Assembly: GCA_007570785.1 (NCBI GenBank)
Contig: ML660777.1
Coordinates: 5,588,587-5,652,586, forward strand
Length of the DNA: 64,000 nt
Direction of reading: 5' to 3'
Origin: Antilocapra americana
Lineage: Eukaryota; Chordata; Mammalia; Artiodactyla; Antilocapridae
Shown here: piece after piece, positions 42,549 through 64,000 of the stretch
How the letters are laid out: each line of letters starts with the position of its first letter
How positions within the stretch are numbered: the stretch's first letter is position 1
The notes under the pieces: model-generated
What the model saw: only the letters and a program-made list of their open reading frames with translations
Told to the model about the DNA's origin: nothing
Databases searched by the model: none
Program-made: the position numbers and the translations under genes

Positions 42549-43837
42549 GTTACCAAACTGATTATGTTTGGTAATTTATGATAAATTTATCATGCCACAT
42601 AAGCAGATGAAATGAGTGTGAAGAGTTGTAGTTTCTGTGAAAACCAAGTTGAATACTTTGGAAAAACTAGATGAAAGTGTGTTGCTTTCCCCATGCCCAA
42701 TTTAAATGTATTGGTTAATTATTGGTAAAACAGTTCTTAAAGACTGGACAGAAATGTACTAAAAATCCACAAGTATTCTGTACCTATATACAACTATATA
42801 ATGTAACATCGATGATTTGTATAAGACGGTCAGAGAACTTATAAGCATACCTACACTAAAAAGGTACAAAAGACCTGGGTCCTACATTAAATAACTGGCA
42901 AATAAAGATGACTTGTATTTTAAGTTAAAATATCTAAGAATATATGTGTTATTTTAAAAATGATATCCTGCTTTAAAAGATTTTTTGGATTAATCTAACA
43001 ACTAAGGGGTCCATATAAAAGGGCTCCTACTATTCAATTAGAACACAAATTTGTAATGTCTAAGGCCAGTTAGCTTCAAATACATGTGGTTTTTTTTTTT
43101 TACCTTTTCATCTCTAAAAATGCCACAACTCTACAAATGCAGATGATTCCAGGTGATAATTTTCTGATGATATGATCAGCAGTCTATCTTTACAAAATCA
43201 CACCTGTTCAGTCTCAAAATTTCCTTGTATGAAATCCTGGGTTAATTTTGCTGGAAAAGATGCATGCTCTATTACATACACATTCACTCATTTTCCAAAA
43301 TACAGTTTTCCACCATCTTATCAGAAATCACATCATTATATTCTGTCAAATTTTGAAAAGAAGTATGTGTTCTCGTCTCTACTTTGACATCTGCTTTTGT
43401 CTTTTTTTTTTTTAATATATTCTAGGCATAGATTCCTTAGCAGTTGGCTTCAGGCCTAACCTGGCCTTAGAAGAGACATCGCAATTCATTTTCTACCATC
43501 TCCTATTTAGCTATATGTTATATGTTGAAGGAACTTAAAACAACATAAATGATGCTACTGAAAATATATTTAATATAATGATGATACAATTCATCTCTTT
43601 CTGTCCTAGTTACCCATATAAATAAAGAACTAATATATATATTAGAACAATGAATTATTTCTTTTTAGAAGGAAATGATATTCTTCTAAACAAGTAAGTT
43701 AAAGCATCAATTGCTTGTTAAAAGATGAAACTTAAAAACCAGTATAATCTCCAAAAATAACAGCAAAACTGCTATGGGACAAATAACTTAATAGCTGTAA
43801 AGTATTAACTCGATAAAACCATATTTTACTAAAATAT
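42549..43837. other. Intergenic AT-rich DNA, nothing recognised
   Basis: No gene is visible. Several 'taatatat' runs. Short open frames only. Confidence 0.5.
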
Positions 43838-43843
43838 TTTATT
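43838..43843 (-). terminator. PEX3: Candidate distal PEX3 polyadenylation signal
   Basis: tttatt on the plus strand reads AATAAA for PEX3, in the context 'ttacaataaaatattt', 832 bp past the stop codon. Nearer AATAAA hexamers lie at 44,606-44,611, 44,560-44,565 and 44,528-44,533, so the real site is undecided. Confidence 0.35.
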
Positions 43844-44046
43844 GTAATAAGATTCACTGTGCTCAAAATCAATACAAAGTAAGTTATAATTATTTACATA
43901 CAAATAAATGAAACTATGTACAGTATTTAATAATAGCTGAGTAAACAGCATCAACATAATGTTTGCCTCCAAATCAGTATGTAGTTTCCTAAGGATTTTT
44001 AACAACAGTAAAGAAAAAAATTGCTGATCATAGTTGTCCCTTCTTA

Positions 44047-44165
44047 TTTTTGGCCATGCTATGGCATGCAGGATCTTAGCTTCCCCAACCAGGGAACAGG
44101 GATTGAACCCGTGCCCTCTGTGGGGGGAGCATGGGGCCTTAACCACTGGACCACCAGGGAAGTCC
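44047..44165 (-). repeat. CHR-type SINE, in possible PEX3 3' UTR
   Basis: Complement: 'atttttggccatgctatggc', 'aaccactggaccaccaggga'. It lies downstream of the PEX3 stop and would be in sense orientation in its 3' UTR if the distal polyadenylation signal is used. Confidence 0.85.
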
Positions 44166-44674
44166 TAATCCTAGTTGTTAAATTAACTGATTCCTATGAA
44201 AAAAGAAAGTATATTTAAGACAAAGCATTTATCCCTTTGAAGATTAACTGGAGAAAAGTCGGATTCTCTCCTGATTACTGCAGTCCAGTGAACTTTAAGA
44301 TTAAATAGTATTTTTTCCAAACTTTATATCTATTTCCCAAACAGATTTTACCTCAGTATTAATGTCAAGGTATAAAGTATTTACATTATTTGACTTGGAA
44401 CTAATATCCATGATGTAACAAATTATTAACAATTCTGATATTTGCACCGTATATACTCAGATATACCCACAAAAATCAGTCTGTTGATGGCTTTAAAAAA
44501 ATATATTAAGATGACAAATAAATCTATTTTATTATGAAGACTCTGATTAAGAATATACTTTTATTAGACACTGTGGTAACAAATCATTACCCTATATATA
44601 GTTGATTTATTCAGTGCATTTTTTAAAAAAAGTAACTGAATTCCATTGTAGCTGTTCTTGAAGGAAAAAAAAAA

Positions 44675-64000
<19,326 letters not shown>

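Noticed and set aside
43829..44146. 105-codon minus-strand frame downstream of PEX3
   Set aside because: It lies in the possible PEX3 3' UTR and includes a CHR SINE.

Overview
The window is nuclear DNA of a ruminant, most likely a bovid. The evidence is dozens of Bov-tA-type SINEs, several copies of the BovB (RTE-type) LINE and cetartiodactyl CHR-type SINEs, on top of older mammalian L1, L2, MIR and MaLR LTR remnants. Cattle, sheep, goat and buffalo cannot be told apart from this sequence alone.

Layout. Positions 1-21,480 are intergenic and hold only interspersed repeats. A CpG-rich promoter around 21,480-21,830 starts FUCA2 on the plus strand. Its seven coding exons (21,575-38,829) join in frame to a 465-residue secreted alpha-L-fucosidase. 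Positions 38,830-44,674 form the 3' intergenic gap and contain two MLT1-type LTRs broken by SINEs. From 44,675 to the end of the window lies PEX3 on the minus strand, converging on FUCA2. Ten coding exons are visible; they encode residues 69-373 of a 373-residue protein. The first 205 coding bases (first exon or exons, with the membrane anchor) lie beyond position 64,000. From established knowledge of the human map, FUCA2 and PEX3 are also convergent neighbours there (6q24), so the order is conserved.

Function. The two genes do not act together. FUCA2 is a GH29 glycosidase that removes fucose from glycoproteins. PEX3 is the peroxisomal membrane docking receptor for PEX19. All exon junctions, phases and lengths were worked out by hand: the FUCA2 exons sum to 1,398 bp (466 codons with stop) and the visible PEX3 exons to 917 bp, exactly 205 bp short of a 373-codon frame with stop.

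I found no undescribed multi-gene system. The points worth a second look are: a clean L1 insertion with a perfect 15-bp target duplication; a BovB element inserted in an endogenous retroviral LTR; a SINE pair inserted as one unit; a local duplication in a PEX3 intron that a SINE later split; an inverted SINE pair around a perfect hairpin in FUCA2 intron 5; two consecutive weak donor sites in PEX3 whose joint skipping would keep the frame; and shifted N-glycosylation sequons in FUCA2.
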